From contig NC_092607.1 of NCBI RefSeq assembly GCF_047663525.1, forward strand, positions 5,489,001-5,553,000: a stretch of DNA of 64,000 nucleotides, in the 5' to 3' direction. The DNA comes from Anas platyrhynchos. Taxonomy: Eukaryota > Chordata > Aves > Anseriformes > Anatidae. The position numbers and the translations under genes are program-made. Under the pieces are notes generated by a model. It searched no databases and was not told where the DNA came from. It worked only from the letters and a program-made list of their open reading frames with translations. Each line of letters starts with the position of its first letter. Position 1 is the first letter of the stretch. Below, piece after piece: positions 44,437 to 56,661 of this stretch.

Positions 44437-46628
44437 ATGGCGGGCGGGGGGGCAGCGCCGGGCCCCGCGCCCCGCGTCCCGCTGCGGGCCCTGCTCCGCG
44501 CCCTCAACGCCCTCCTCAGGCAGCGCCGCCACCGCGCCGCGCTCGCCGCCATCAAGGGCTTCCGAAATGGAGCCGTGTGAGTGGGACGGGGACATGGGGA
44601 CGCGATGGGGACGCGATGGGGACGGGGGGGGGGCGGCCGGTGGGGGCACCGCGCTCCCTGGGGGGGCGTCTGCTGGGTGCCGGGGGGGCTGGTCCGGCTC
44701 CTGGGGTGCTCCCCTGGCGGTGTCCCCCCAAACCTCACCGTATCTCTTCGTTTTCACAGCTACGGGGCAAAAATCCGCGCCCCCCACGCCCTGGTGATGA
44801 CTTTCCTGTTCAGGAGCGGCAGGTACCGGCCCGCATCACTCCGGCCCTGTTCCCCTAAGGCCCGGGTTTAAGAGCAGGAGGATCCGTGAGCCCACTGCTG
44901 TAATAACCAGCAGGATAACGTGTATGGAGATACACAAGTGTATGCAGTGTGCAGGGCAGCCACTTGTCTGGGGGTTGGGCCTTGGCAGAATTCGGCAAAA
45001 GCACAGTGTGAGCAGAGCGTTGATGGACCCCCGATGGGTGCCCCACACCCCGGGGTGCCCCCCTCACAGAGCAGGAGGTGTCCGTGGGGTACCAGAGCTG
45101 AGGGTGGAGGTGGGTAAGGTCCGGGCTGGTTTTTGGTGGTGCTGCCTGTTCGCTCTCCTAATTGTCTGTTTCTTTTGTCCAGTTTAAGAGAGAAACTGAA
45201 GTCGATCGCTCAGGCTACGTACACCCATTCCCGGAACTTGGCGTATTTTGTGTTCACCTACAAGGGGCTGATGGCGTTGCAGTCCTGGCTACAGGGGAAA
45301 AAAATCCCATTTCATTCTTTCTTGGCAGCCTGCATTGGGGGTTGGTTAGTGTTTGGTGAGAACAATCCTGTCAACAGCCAGGTAAATGTCTTTGGTGGAC
45401 GTTGGGTTGACAAAAAGACCAGCGGGTGGGTGGTTGTGTGCCGGGAACTGGCCGGAGTAGCGCGGCATCGTGCTGGTGGTTCTTGCTGTGCAGCAGGACC
45501 CGTTCACAGTATTGCTCTTTGCACAAGTTCTCTTTTTGACTGCTCCGCGCTCAAGCAGTAGGAGAGGTGGCTGTGTGCCTCCGGGACAGAGAGTGCAGTT
45601 TGAGAGCTAACAGCTCTGCTTGGCCTCCAGAGTTGCATCTAGGACAGCAGGTTCGCAGCCCAAAGCCACCTGGTTCCCCCACACGTTCTCTGAGCTGTGG
45701 TAACCGCCTGCCTCTGAGCTCCTGGCCTGCCTGCTTGTAGAGTTAAACCCACGAGCTTGAGCTTTGTCATTTGTAGAGAACGATTGATTACAGAGCTACG
45801 CTTAACTGAACTGCTTAAACTGACAAAAGGTGCTCAGGGGGAGTCTGATCCAGAGCTGGTTGTTACTGACTTCAGTTTGGGTCGGAAAAACACAGACACA
45901 GATTAATCAGAAGTGTTCTACTTGTGCAATCCCCTGCAAGACAGCACCTTCGGTCTGGTTTTAGGATGTGTCCACGCTACTGAGCCTGTCTGTATCTGCT
46001 TGGCAGGGTGACAGGGCTGCTCTGTGGCTATTGGCAGCAGCATCTGGGGTAGTGTTAACTTAGCAAAGATGAAGGTTGTGCAACTGAGCTGCAACTGTGC
46101 AAAGATCTGTTGCATCAGGTGTGATTTACTGCTTACTAAATGAGAGCACCTGCAGGGAAGCAAGGCTTTGAGGTCATAAGGAAGACACAAACATCTCCAA
46201 TTTAAGATTTTTTGATATGTGAACCTACAGTCCGTTTGCCGTTAACGTTGGGTAAACTGTTCCTGCCCCTCTTGCACAGCTTATCCCTTCTAAATCACTT
46301 CCTCTGACCAGGTTTACTGGCTAGGTTCTCTTCCTGATGTTCTCTGGGTTTTATTTTTATGCAGATCGTTATGTACCTGCTGTCTCGTATCCTGTTTGGC
46401 TTGTCTCGGCTGGCGGTGGAGAAGGGCTATGTCCCGCAGCCCAAGCAGGATCCCTTTCCACTCGTTGCTGCTCTGGTGTGGGGAACAGTTCTCTGGCTCT
46501 TTGAGTACCACCGACAGACGCTGCAGCCCTCCCTGCAGGCCTCCATGACCTATCTGTATGACGACAGTAACGTATGGCATGACATTTCGGACTTCCTCAT
46601 TTACAACAAAAAGCCTGCAAGCGAGTAG
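44437..46628 (+). CDS. PXMP4: PXMP4, peroxisomal membrane protein (PMP24), 4 exons
   Basis: Coding exons 44437-44576, 44760-44822, 45183-45381 and 46365-46628 (stop TAG) sum to 666 nt, 221 aa (human 212). Introns are GT-AG and phases join. The N-terminus is Gly/Ala/Pro-rich, followed by the conserved ALLRALNALLRQRRHRAAL and KGFRNGAVYGAKIRAPHAL. Hydrophobic stretches that fit membrane spans are around LAYFVFTYKGLMALQSW, FLAACIGGWLVFGE, IVMYLLSRILFGLSRLA and LVAALVWGTVLWLFEY. The C-terminus NVWHDISDFLIYNK matches the family. PXMP4 belongs to the Tim17/Tim22/Tim23/PMP24 family and is imported into the peroxisome membrane by PEX19; its exact function is not settled. Confidence 0.97.
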
Positions 46629-47260
46629 TTGGTTCCTTGGAAAACACCTGTGAACATGACGGTACCTAAGGGAAAAGGTTGTTCTGTCGCTCTCGACTGG
46701 TTATTATTATTTTTTTTTTAATTAACTTCTGTCAAGGAGAGTTGCCTCTTGTGTCCTGACCAAAATGTTCTGATCAGTCTTCTACTAGCTCTGTTTAGAG
46801 CGAGTTAATACCCCGCAGAAACTTGTTGCAATGCCTCAGGGAGAGTAAAATGCCTTGGGAACCTTCAGTTAAAATCAGTCTTCTTTTAAAGATGCCTTAT
46901 TTTTCCTGTGAATGTTTTTTTTTTTGATTGGTTGGGTTTTTGTTTCCTTTTAAGAAAGGAAATATGCTCGTAAAATGGCAGCTTGACAGTAATTGGGGAA
47001 TAGGTCTAATCATGGAAAAAATGCTCTAGGAGTTGTCTGGGTGCTCACGAGATGGAAGCATTTTTCTGCGCTGCTGTGCTCCCTGTCGTGGGAAGATGGG
47101 AGTGGGAGCCCTGCTCGGTTCTGGAAGCTGAGACATAATTTCTTGATTTCTAAAATATTGCAAGGAAGGTTGTGTGCTCCCTAAGAGAGTTCCTCTGCAA
47201 TCTTTCTTCTCTCAGGGAGGCAATAAGATGTTTGAGAATAAAACTTCTGAGATTCTCTCT
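46629..47260 (+). other. PXMP4: probable PXMP4 3' UTR with polyadenylation signal
   Basis: After the stop codon the sequence is AT-rich, with T runs near 46710 and 46918. The first AATAAA on the plus strand is at 47237-47242, about 610 nt after the stop, followed by a U/G-rich stretch. A more distal end cannot be excluded. Confidence 0.5.
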
Positions 47261-50200
47261 CATGAGTCTGGTAAATCAGGCTTGGAAGGAATATTTTTTT
47301 TCTCAGTTTCTTTCATCCACTTGGGCTGCATCTGTCTTTCTACCCAGTGCACTAACTTAATACCCTGTAATTATTTAAAACTTATTTGTAAAGCTTTTTG
47401 AAAGCTGCTTAAATTAAATACCAGAAACAGTTACGCAATTTAAACTCCTTTGAAAACCGGCTGAGGCACATTGCGTGCCCTCGGCTGTCACGCTGGGTAC
47501 TTTATACGTAGCAGTGAGATGCACTTTCGCTTTGGTGGAAGCCCATGGGTCCAGAGTCCACCCCCTGCACCAGTGGGACGACCTCACTGTCATCAAGCTT
47601 GAATGTACGTGTAGCTGCTGCAGTCCTGTCACTGGGCCAGGCTGAGGTCACGCAGGAGTATTCAGGTGGCTCTTCCTTTGAATGCACTGCTGAGCCCCAC
47701 AAACAGCACGTGCCAGGCCTTCACTGAGGGTTGACTGGCCAGCTGAGAAATGCTCCATTTCATCAAAACAAAAACTTTTCAAGTTGATGAAATCAAACTG
47801 TTAACAGCATTAAGCACTGCTAGGTCTGTGTGACACTAATCCATTCGTTCACTTAATGACGGTGTGTAAAACCAGTACGTCAGGAATTATTTCAGTGTGA
47901 TATCACAAGAGTTAATAAGCTCCCTGTGCTGTTCCCTTTTGTCTCAGTCAATATTATTTGTTTCTTGCTCTTTTACCTTCTCTTGTCTAAAAGAAGTTAG
48001 CCGTCTGTGTACACATCCACTTTTCCACCCTGACCTTGTTGTTTCATAATCCCACTGATGGTGCTCTTCATCATTTTTTGCAGTCTCCTCTTTACAATCC
48101 AAGCTCTAGCAATTTGTTGTATTTAATGCTGTGACTGGAATAGGAAGTCCAAGTTCAGGTACCTTCTGTGTAGGAAAAAGTTCTTGATATCTTAAAGATG
48201 TTTTTCCTTCATCTCGTAAACTTTTTTATTACTACTGTGCATCTTCTGAGTGCTGCTTTGCTTTTTATTTTTCCACGCTCTCTATCACCAAGATGGAGAG
48301 TTGAATGTTCCCCTCCCCACAGCCTGTCTGTTGCTGTGAGGTTCAGGATCGAATCACATCCAGAGAGGCTCAGCTTGAGTAGAAATCAAGTCTTCTTTTC
48401 AGTCTTGACCTACGTCTGACACTGAGGGGAGCTACGTGTGCTGTGAAGTCTCAGTGCAGAGATGGAAGCATCCTTGTGCTCATCCCATGCAGATCTGTGA
48501 CTACTCTTCTTTGTGCCCAGAAAACAAGGTATTACCTTACCATCACCTGTGGTCCCTTTACCTGCTGTCATGGTCCGTCTGGAATGTTGGGGTTGGAACA
48601 CGGAACAGAATTTTGTCAATTTTTCTGGGCCTGGAGAAGTTAGGAACTGTTTTTGCACTTCCTTCTAGTTCAATATTTTCTTTTGTCTTGGTGATCTCAA
48701 AGATTCAAGTAGAGGGAGAAAAAAACATGAAGCTGTAGCTGAGTTGTGATTTCTGTGTAAGTATCATGTCTGTGTTTGCTCCGCTGGTGGGTGCCTGAGG
48801 CAGGGTGTCCTGACAGGGGCGTGCTGCACCTGACCTTTGTGGCAGAAACCTCAATGTGGTTCTGAACGAGCGTGTTAATATTGAGCTAATGTTGCTGAAC
48901 AACCTTTGGTGGGATTTGAGAAAACCCTTCCAGAATCTCAGAGCAATGGCTTGAGAATTTCTTCCTAAAACTGTTAGACTGACAAACCCCAGGCCACATG
49001 CAGTTACTGCAGCACACGCTGCGGCCTGGCTCACACGTGAGCTGTGTCTATTTGAAGTTTTTAACGTTTTGAACAAATTGCCAATGTTCTTTCAGGAGAA
49101 GGGCTTACAGTTCTCTTCCACGTGAGCTGATGTGCTTCTGCTAGTCGTTGTGAAGTCAGAGGGAAATGTCCTTTTTGTGCTGCCACACGCAGTACCTCTG
49201 TCCTCTCTAGGTGGCAGAATCAAGCCAACAGCAGGGCTCCAGCAGCAACTTGGCAACTGGCCGCCGGTCGTCCTTGGTTCAAACTGCCCTTTTTCTCTCG
49301 GGAATCTACCGCCAACCTCACTTTCAAAGTAAATCGTGCCTGAGACTCCAACCATCTGTACTGGTGACCCAGGAACCAGCTGCTGTCCCTGGAAGCGAAG
49401 TGCAGCTCGTCCCAGGAGCAGGTTCTGTGCAGCCGCCGTTCGCTGCGCTTTGGGGGACGGTTTGTGCTCCTGCTGTGTGCGGGCAGGGCGCTAAGCTGCA
49501 AGTCACTGCTTTCCCCGGGGAGGTAATTGGGACGGTTCCTTAACGGCATTAGTGCACGTTGCCTCTTCTGCCACCAGATAGCTGGGGCCGGACCCCTTAT
49601 GCTGCCGATGTGCCGGAACAATGCGGGCGTGTAGTAAGGAAGCGAACTAGAAGTAATTTGTCTGAGTCAGACTTTTGGATACATAAGTGACACTCCCTGC
49701 CCTCCCCCAGCGCATTGTGTAAGGAATTGAGTCCCCTGTTTGTGTTCCTTTTTATTAGCATTAAAACCAAAAGGAATAAAGAGACAGTTGGGAAGCCACC
49801 TGCGAATCGGCCGAATGCTGAAGGAATCACAAAGGAGAGCCGTTTTTTCTCCCCGACCCTGATCAGTTTTGAATTTTAAGATGAACATGCTTTTGTTTGT
49901 CTACGTCGACCTTATTTCCTCTTCTTATTTCTTCTCAGCCACCTGACTCTGAGATGCTGAGCGCCTCGAAAGAGGAGCAGGGCATCTCCATGTTTAGCTC
50001 GGTTTGTCAAAAATCGGGATTTCTGGATAAAACTGGTGTGTTCGTTTTAAATTGATGCTCCTCCTTCAGATTTTAAGCCTCTTTTACAGAGGGAACTTTA
50101 AAGGTTAATGAATTGAACTGATCAAAAGTTTTCACCAAGCCTTGACTCTGTATCCTGAGCTATTAATCATTTATTTTATGAGTGAACAAAGCGAGCTGAG

Positions 50201-53200
50201 GGTTATTTACAGCCGCCGCATGCTGCCCTGGCATACCTGCTGTGCTTCACTTCTCTTTGGAAAATTGCTCTTACATTAGTGTGCTTTTTCAGGATTGCTG
50301 AAGGAAACATGTCCGGGACAATTACATTATTTAACAAGGGTGAAAGCTGAATGGGTGCGTGATATTTGGTTTAGCTGAGGTACTGCATCTGATCTGTGCA
50401 GTTCAGGAGAGGGTCATTCTGAAAGAAAAACTGCAGAAGATATTTGGTGTCGGTGCTGCAAGACTTCCTTGCCCTGGTGGAGAAGTTTAAGCTCTGCTTT
50501 AAACCGAGCTGGGTGTGGGGTGGCAATGATGGGATGGCCTCAGGCTCCTGAAGCAGACCAAAAGCAGGTGTTCAGAACATCCCCCCTGCACCCTGAGCTC
50601 TGCAGCCAGCTGGGAGCCTTCGTGGATGGCTGGTGCTAGTGAAGGAACAAGTAACCACTGCGGGTATCCTCTCGAAGGAGAAACTGGTATGACTCAAGCT
50701 CATTTTCACTGCCTCAGCACAAACACGACCTTTGGAAAATACCCTGAGCCGCGCACTGTTTCCTATTTGTCAGGTTGTGTTTGTCTGCCTGGATCCTGCT
50801 AACCTGAGCAGGCTGTGCTCGCCTTTCTGGTGCTGGTTTTGAAATCCACCTGATAAGGAGTAGAAAAAACGAGGCGTAATGCTGCCCAGTGCCATGTCTG
50901 GCTGCCACTGTTAGTGTTGTAGGGGTGCTAATCTTGAATTCTCAACCTGTGTGTTCACACCAGATTGTTGGAGGAGGTAACTTTTTTTCCTTTACTTAGA
51001 ATTTGCTTCTCTCTCATTTCTTTATGAAACTAGTGATGAGGAGGGGAGAAACAAATTAAATGCTCTGTAATGCAAATATTGTTACCTCTGGTTTTGGCCT
51101 CGCTGTATTTTACATTGATAATTGCCATGTAGTCCAGGTCCTGATTGTCGGATGGCGTAGGATAACACTAAGTCCATAACCTCAGGTAACTTGTGATGAT
51201 GCCAATCAGAATGCTTGTGGCAACTCCCCAGTGGGTTTAAGCAGTGTGGAGGAAGGGGCAGTGGGGCTGGAGTAGCTCTGTCTGCTGTGAATCAGCTTCC
51301 TGTGCAGCCGGTGCAGCAGTCAGCCTGCTGTAAGATTTCTGCTCACCTCCTTTGCAGATTATTTCTGTATAGTTGGGTTTTGAAGATCATGTTGTGCTTT
51401 CTATAATAATAATAATAAACTAATTTTTTGACTTTTTTTTACTGTCATCATTTAAAGTATATTTAAAGTAATGCTTAATTACTGCGTGCTACTAGTCCTG
51501 CCTGCAGAGAAGAAATGCACAGAGGGTTTTTTGAATGAGCCGTGCCCTCATGTTACCTGCTCCCAAAAGCCAGCGCTGGATTTACCAAGCCACCAGCCTG
51601 ACCTGCTGCAGCCCCTGGGAAGGATCCCATCCCCAGAGACAAACTGGGGTGGCTGTCGTCTTCCTGAAGCACGAACTTCCCCCTGTACTGGCTGCTTGGA
51701 CCTCTCAGGTGTTGCTGTATCTTCAGACCAAGTGAGTCAAACTGAGGCTGGGCTGCACGATTCGTGACGTGTGCCGACTGGACGTGCTCGGTGTGAGCAG
51801 GAATGAACAGGACCGGCTCTTGCATTGCAGCATGAAGTCAGCCTGGCTCCTTTGGGCTCCCTGGGGTGGTTTTAGGGCAGGCTGCTCCCTGGTACCTTGC
51901 AGCCCGTCGCTGACGTGGGCAGGTGGCTTCAGAAAGCGTGCAGCTTCCAAAGAACACAGGGCTGAGTCTGCCTCTCCCATTAGCTAGGAAAAATAAGGAC
52001 TTACATAAATGATCTGGGTGCCTCTTTAGAGCTGAGAGCTACAGAGGAGGTGTGCCATGGAGGTAAAAGGAAACACGGAGAACCTCTTCTTGGTGCCACC
52101 AGCTGAGCAGCTCCTCTCCTCGGTGTCTCTGTGCCACCAGCTGAGCCAACTCACCCAGAGCAGCAGCAGGATGCCCGCTGGAGGAAGTCGTGCGGGTGCG
52201 GTTGTGCCGGTGTGCGAGCTGAGCACAGCTCACAGCTCACAGCTGCAGAGAGCGGGGCCGGGCTGCAGCTGGCAGGGACAATAAACGCTTTGGGGGTTCT
52301 GCGTGCTAAGGCTGGATGAGCTCGGGGTGCTCCAGCCCGAATCGGGAATGAAGCAGCATCCTCTGCATCTTGCCAGCTGCACGCATGAAGGAGGTGTGCC
52401 TGGCAGGCAGGCTGCAGGCCCGCACAGCCCCTCTGGCCTCTCCAAACACAAAGCACTGTTTGGGTCCAGCCTGTTCCTGCAGGTTGCATCCTTCCAGCCC
52501 TCCTTGCTGCGTGCTCCCACAGCCGGGAGCTGCTTGCACACACCCTTACAGCCCCCGCCCCAATGAGTGCTTTGGAGGCAGCCAAAAATCATGACAGCAA
52601 TGGGATAAATCCCGCTGGTGTCCAGAGCATGAGGAACCCTCCTGACCCTGTCGGTGATGGAGTGGGCTGCAAGAGCAGCAGCCCCTGCAGCTGTGCCGGG
52701 GGGATTCATCTGCATGCAGGGGAAGCCCCCGTCCCCCTCTCCCCGCAGCACTTGCTGCAGTGAGGGTTTGCCTCCCGGTTTGCCTCCCGTTTGTCCTCGC
52801 ATCTGCCCTTTTCCAGCGCCACCTCGCAGATTTGGCACCGCGGCCCCGTGGCACAGCCAAGCCGTGCAGGGGGGGGTGGGCACGGTGCAGGGCTCAGCCT
52901 GCTCCTTCTGAATAAACCGCCCTGTGAATTGGGGGGGGGGGGATAAAAATAACTAAATAAACGCTCGGGCTGCCAGCCCCCCCAGCTGCCCCCGGCCTTT
53001 GTGTGTGTGTGTGAGGGAGCAGCTGGTGCGGCAGCTGCCTCCTGCCAAACCCTGCCTGGCCCGGCCGGGGCTCCCTAGGGACGGGCAGCTCCTGGGGTGG
53101 GCTTTGTGCGTGTCCCCCCCCCGGCAGCTCGCAGGCAGCTGCTCCGACTGCTGCTGGCGGGACACGGCAAGGGCCCAGCAGCCCAGCGGGGAGCCCTGCC

Positions 53201-53500
53201 CGAGCCCTGCCCCTGCAGGGGGGCGGCAGCGGCTCCGTGCGGGGCTGGGGGCTCCCGGCCCGGCCCCACCGCTCCTCGCCCCAAGCCCCCCGGGCCCCCG
53301 GGGGCGTTTTGGGGTCGGATTCCCTCGTTTTGGGTTCTCTGAGCTCTGCCCTCCCACGCGGGGCTGTTATCAGGGCCCTGCAGCCGGGGGTGCCGGCGGG
53401 GGGCGCGGCCCTGCCCCTCCCTGCCCGGCTGCCGGGCCCCGCGGCGGGGCCGTGCCCGTGGCCGTGCCCCCGGGGCCGCTCCGGGCGCGCCGTGCCCGCG
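47261..53500. other. PXMP4-E2F1 intergenic region
   Basis: About 6 kb without a recognisable coding exon. An ATA microsatellite is at about 51404-51418. From about 52.7 kb the GC content rises into the E2F1 CpG island, with a G run at 52930-52941. Isolated AATAAA motifs (for example 52280-52285) have no gene attached. An exon-like stretch at 49939-50000 was considered and not accepted. Confidence 0.55.
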
Positions 53501-53539
53501 GCCGCCGCCGCTTCCCCTTTAAGGCGCGGGCGCGCTCCG

Positions 53540-53888
53540 CGTCCCGGAGCCGCCCCGCGATTGGCCCCCGCCTCGGCTCGGCGCCTCGGATTGGCCGCCT
53601 GTCAGCGCGTCCGCCGCCGCCCCGCTCGACCAATGAGCGGCCGGCACCACCCCTCTCCCCGACGGCTCCGACCAATGGGGCGCCTCCGTCCGAAGGGCGC
53701 AGCCAATGGGCGGGCGCGCCCAGCCTGGCGCCGCTTTCGCGGCAAAAAGGATTTGGCGCGCAAAGGCGCGCGGGGCCGGAGCGCGGGGACTGCCCGGCGG
53801 TGGCGCGGCGCGGAGCGGCCCCGCGCCCGGCATGGGGCGCGCCCCGGCCCCCGCCCCGGCCCCGGCCCCGCCGCCCGGCCCCTGAGCC
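53540..53888 (+). promoter_or_regulatory. E2F1: E2F1 promoter: five CCAAT boxes and paired E2F sites
   Basis: NF-Y CCAAT boxes lie at 53560-53564 and 53590-53594 (inverted, ATTGG), and at 53630-53634, 53672-53676 and 53703-53707 (direct), spaced 30-42 bp. They are followed by opposed E2F sites TTTCGCGGC at 53735-53743 and TTTGGCGCG at 53752-53760. The sequence through both sites is nearly identical to the autoregulated core of the human E2F1 promoter as I know it. E2F/RB complexes repress this element in G0/early G1 and release it at G1/S. No TATA box. Confidence 0.88.
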
Positions 53889-56661
53889 ATGGCGGCGGCG
53901 GGCGGCTCGGCGGGGCTGGCGGCGCTGCTGGGCAGCTCCTCCCCGCACCTCCTCATCGTCTCCTCCGCCGAGGAGCCCGCGGGCGGCTGCCGCCCCGACG
54001 CCGACCTCCTGCTCTTCGCCACGCCGCAGCCCGCCCGGCCCGGAGCCGCGCCCCGCCGCCCGGCACTGGGGCGCCCGCCGGTAACCCCCGGGACGGGGCG
54101 GGTGCGGGGTGCGGGGAGCCGGGGGGGGGTTGGGGCGGGTGCAGGGGGGCGGCGAGGGGCCGGGCCGGGCCGTGCCACGCGGTGCCCCGCGGGCCGAGCC
54201 AGGCCCTGCCCGGCCCCGGCGCTCCGGAAGCCGCGGGCGGGGGCCGCCTCCTGCCGGGGGGGGGGAGGCAGCGCCGAGAGCCCCGGGGGGAGGCCCGGGG
54301 GGGGGGCCGGGTGCCGGCCGCCCCGCTCAGGAGCCCCTGTCCCGCAGGTGAAGCGCAAGCTGAATCTGGAGAGCGACCACCAGTACATAGCCGAGAGCCT
54401 GCCCGCCGCCCGCGGCAAGCCCAGGAACCCCGGCAAAGGTACCGGCACCGGGCTCAGACCTCACCGCGCCGCGTCCCGGGGTCAGGCTGGGCCGGCTGTG
54501 ACCGCGCTGTCCCCAAACTGCGCCGCTGTGCGCTGGGCTGGGGACAGGGACCCCCTGCAGGGGCCGCCCTGCCCAGCTGCGGGGCTCTGTCCCTGCCCCT
54601 GGGGCTGTCCTTGTCACCGCAGCCTCCTGCACGCACCCCTGCCACCCTGCAGTGTCCCCGTGTGAGCCACCAAGCCCAGGCCTTGGTGCCACAGCACAGC
54701 TCACGCTCGCAGTCGAGTGCAGCTGGCAGAGCCCTGCCCCAGGGTCCCACAGCAGCCTTCCTGGGGAGGACCCTCCTGCCCCCAAAAAATAGACCTTGGG
54801 GTCATGCGGAGCGAGGTGGCACCAGGATGGTCTGGGGACCTCCCGGCTCCAGGGCTGGGTTCCTGCAGTGGCTGAATGCTGCTTGTCCTCGCCCGCTGGC
54901 AGGGGCGAAGTCTCCCGGGGAGAAGTCCCGCTACGAAACCTCGCTGAACCTCACCACCAAGCGCTTCCTGGAGCTGCTGAGCAAGTCGCCCGACGGCGTG
55001 GTGGACCTCAACTGGGCGGCCGAGGTGCTGAAGGTGCAGAAGAGGCGAATCTACGACATCACCAACGTCCTGGAGGGCATCCAGCTCATCACCAAGAAGT
55101 CCAAGAACAACATCCAGTGGCTGTACGTCCCCGGGGACGGGGTGGGGGACGCTCGGAGCAGTGGCGGTGATGACCGTGGAGATGGTCGTGGGGGGGTGCT
55201 GGCTGCATGGGACAGCCAGGGGGGAGGTGACAGCCCCGTGTGTCCTGCAGGGGCAGCCAGGCCGCCGCGGGGGCCTCCAGCCAGCACCGGCTGCTGGAGA
55301 AGGAGCTGCGGGAGCTGCAGGCGGCCGAGCGGCAGCTGGACGACCTCATCCAGACGTGCACGGTGCAGCTGCGGCTGCTCACCGAGGACCCCGCCAACCA
55401 GCAATATCCTTCCGTGCGGGGCCGGGCCGGGTCTGGCGGGGTTGGAGGGCTGGGGGCGGTCGAGCCCCGGCGCCTGTGGTTGCCCATGTGGGGCTCGGTG
55501 CGTGAAGGCGTCCCCGTGTCTGCTCCTTGACCCGCCACACCGCAGCCTACGTCACCTGCCAGGACCTCCGGAGCATCGTGGACCCCTCCGAGCAAATGGT
55601 GATGGTTATCAAAGCCCCCCCGGAGACCCAGCTCCAGGTCTCGGACCCGACGGAGGTGAGTGGCGGCCCTCCCCGGTCCCTCCCCGGCTCTGCAGAGCCC
55701 TAGGTAACCCTCCTGGGCTCCCTGGGTGTTCCCCCCGCACCGTGTCTCACCCGTCCTGCCTTTTCCCCAGGCTTTCCAGGTCTCCGTGAAAAGCACTCAG
55801 GGCCCCATTGACGTGTTCCTCTGCCCCGAGGACAGCTCGGGGGTCTGCAGCCCCGTCAAGAGCCCCTTCAAAGCGCCTTCAGAGGAGTTGTCCCCCGGCT
55901 CGTCGCAGCCCAGAGCCTCCCCTCTCCTGCATCCCGCCCAGGACATCAACATGCCGCTGCTGCCCGGCGAGCAAGGTGGGCGGCGGGGCTGGGGGCAGTG
56001 CCTGGGCTCTGCGGCACAGGGACAGCGTCCTCAGCATGGCTCAAGCCCCATGAGCCTTGGGGGTGAGGGTGCGGGGCTGCAGGCGATGCTCGGGCTTTGT
56101 TTTTGCTGCCTGTTACGGGTGGCTTGGCCTCCGTGCTCGTGTTTCCCTGGCTGCCCACCGGCAGCGATGGTCTGCGCCGTGCTGAGCTCGGCAGAGGCAG
56201 CCTTGGAGGTGTGTGCCAAGGAGAGGTCGCTGGGCCTCTCCATCCCGGCACCCCATGAGCAGTTCGGGCCACGCTGTCCTGATGACCTGGATGTTTCCAA
56301 GCTCTTCAGGTCATGCCATGCGTGCTTTATTGGTGGTGGTGCAGAGCATTGCCCAGAGGTGCCGTTCCATGGTGTGTCATGGGACTGAGAGTCGCTTTGT
56401 GTCCCCACAGAGGCCCTGCTGCCGGGCGCCAGCGTGCTGCCCAGCAAGTGTCCCGCCGAGGAGGTGAGCCTCTCGCCGCTGGCCTCCATGGACGCCCTCC
56501 TGGAGCAGAGCAAGGACGATTTCTCGGGCTTCTTGGCGGACGAGTTCATTGCCCTGTCACCGCCGCAGCCGCAGGATTACCACTTCGGCCTGGAGGAGGG
56601 CGAGGGCATCAGCGAGCTCTTCGACTGTGACTTTGGGGACTTCACGCCCTTGGACTTCTGA
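53889..56661 (+). CDS. E2F1: E2F1, cell-cycle transcription factor, 7 exons
   Basis: Coding exons 53889-54080, 54348-54438, 54903-55122, 55251-55403, 55541-55655, 55771-55975 and 56411-56661 (stop TGA) sum to 1227 nt, 408 aa. All introns are GT-AG except intron 4, which is AT-AC. Residues 1-64: divergent Ala/Gly/Pro-rich N-terminus with LLLFATPQ. Residues 64-75: cyclin A-binding motif PVKRKLNLE. Residues about 100-168: winged-helix DNA-binding domain ([31 protein letters not shown]). Next come the leucine-rich DP-dimerisation helix, then the marked box ([33 protein letters not shown]). The C-terminus holds the RB-binding transactivation motif [19 protein letters not shown]. It is shorter than human (437 aa), mostly in the N-terminus and the linker. 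It activates S-phase and apoptosis genes as a heterodimer with DP proteins. ATG 53889 was chosen because it gives the conserved N-terminus directly after the promoter. Confidence 0.98.
55404..55540 (+). other. E2F1: U12-type AT-AC intron of E2F1
   Basis: This 137-nt intron begins ATATCCTTCC, a near-perfect minor-spliceosome donor. It contains a U12 branch-point match TCCTTGAC with the branch A at 55530, and ends in AC at 55539-55540, ten nt after that A. It has no GT donor. Only this AT-AC excision restores frame: CA joined to C gives His, then Ala-Ala-Tyr-Val-Thr-Cys. E2F family genes are known to carry minor introns. Confidence 0.95.

Noticed and set aside
49939-50052. Exon-like stretch after a strong polypyrimidine tract and CAG (frame PPDSEMLSASKEEQG)
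   Set aside because: No matching exon, weak donor, unknown protein and no neighbouring gene to splice to; probably chance.
52900-52965. AATAAA-like motifs upstream of the E2F1 island as a gene end
   Set aside because: No gene on the plus strand ends here; PXMP4 already has a signal at 47237.
53237-55789. 850-codon open frame on the plus strand across E2F1
   Set aside because: It runs through the promoter and introns in several phases; only parts coincide with real E2F1 exons. Very high GC content removes stop codons.
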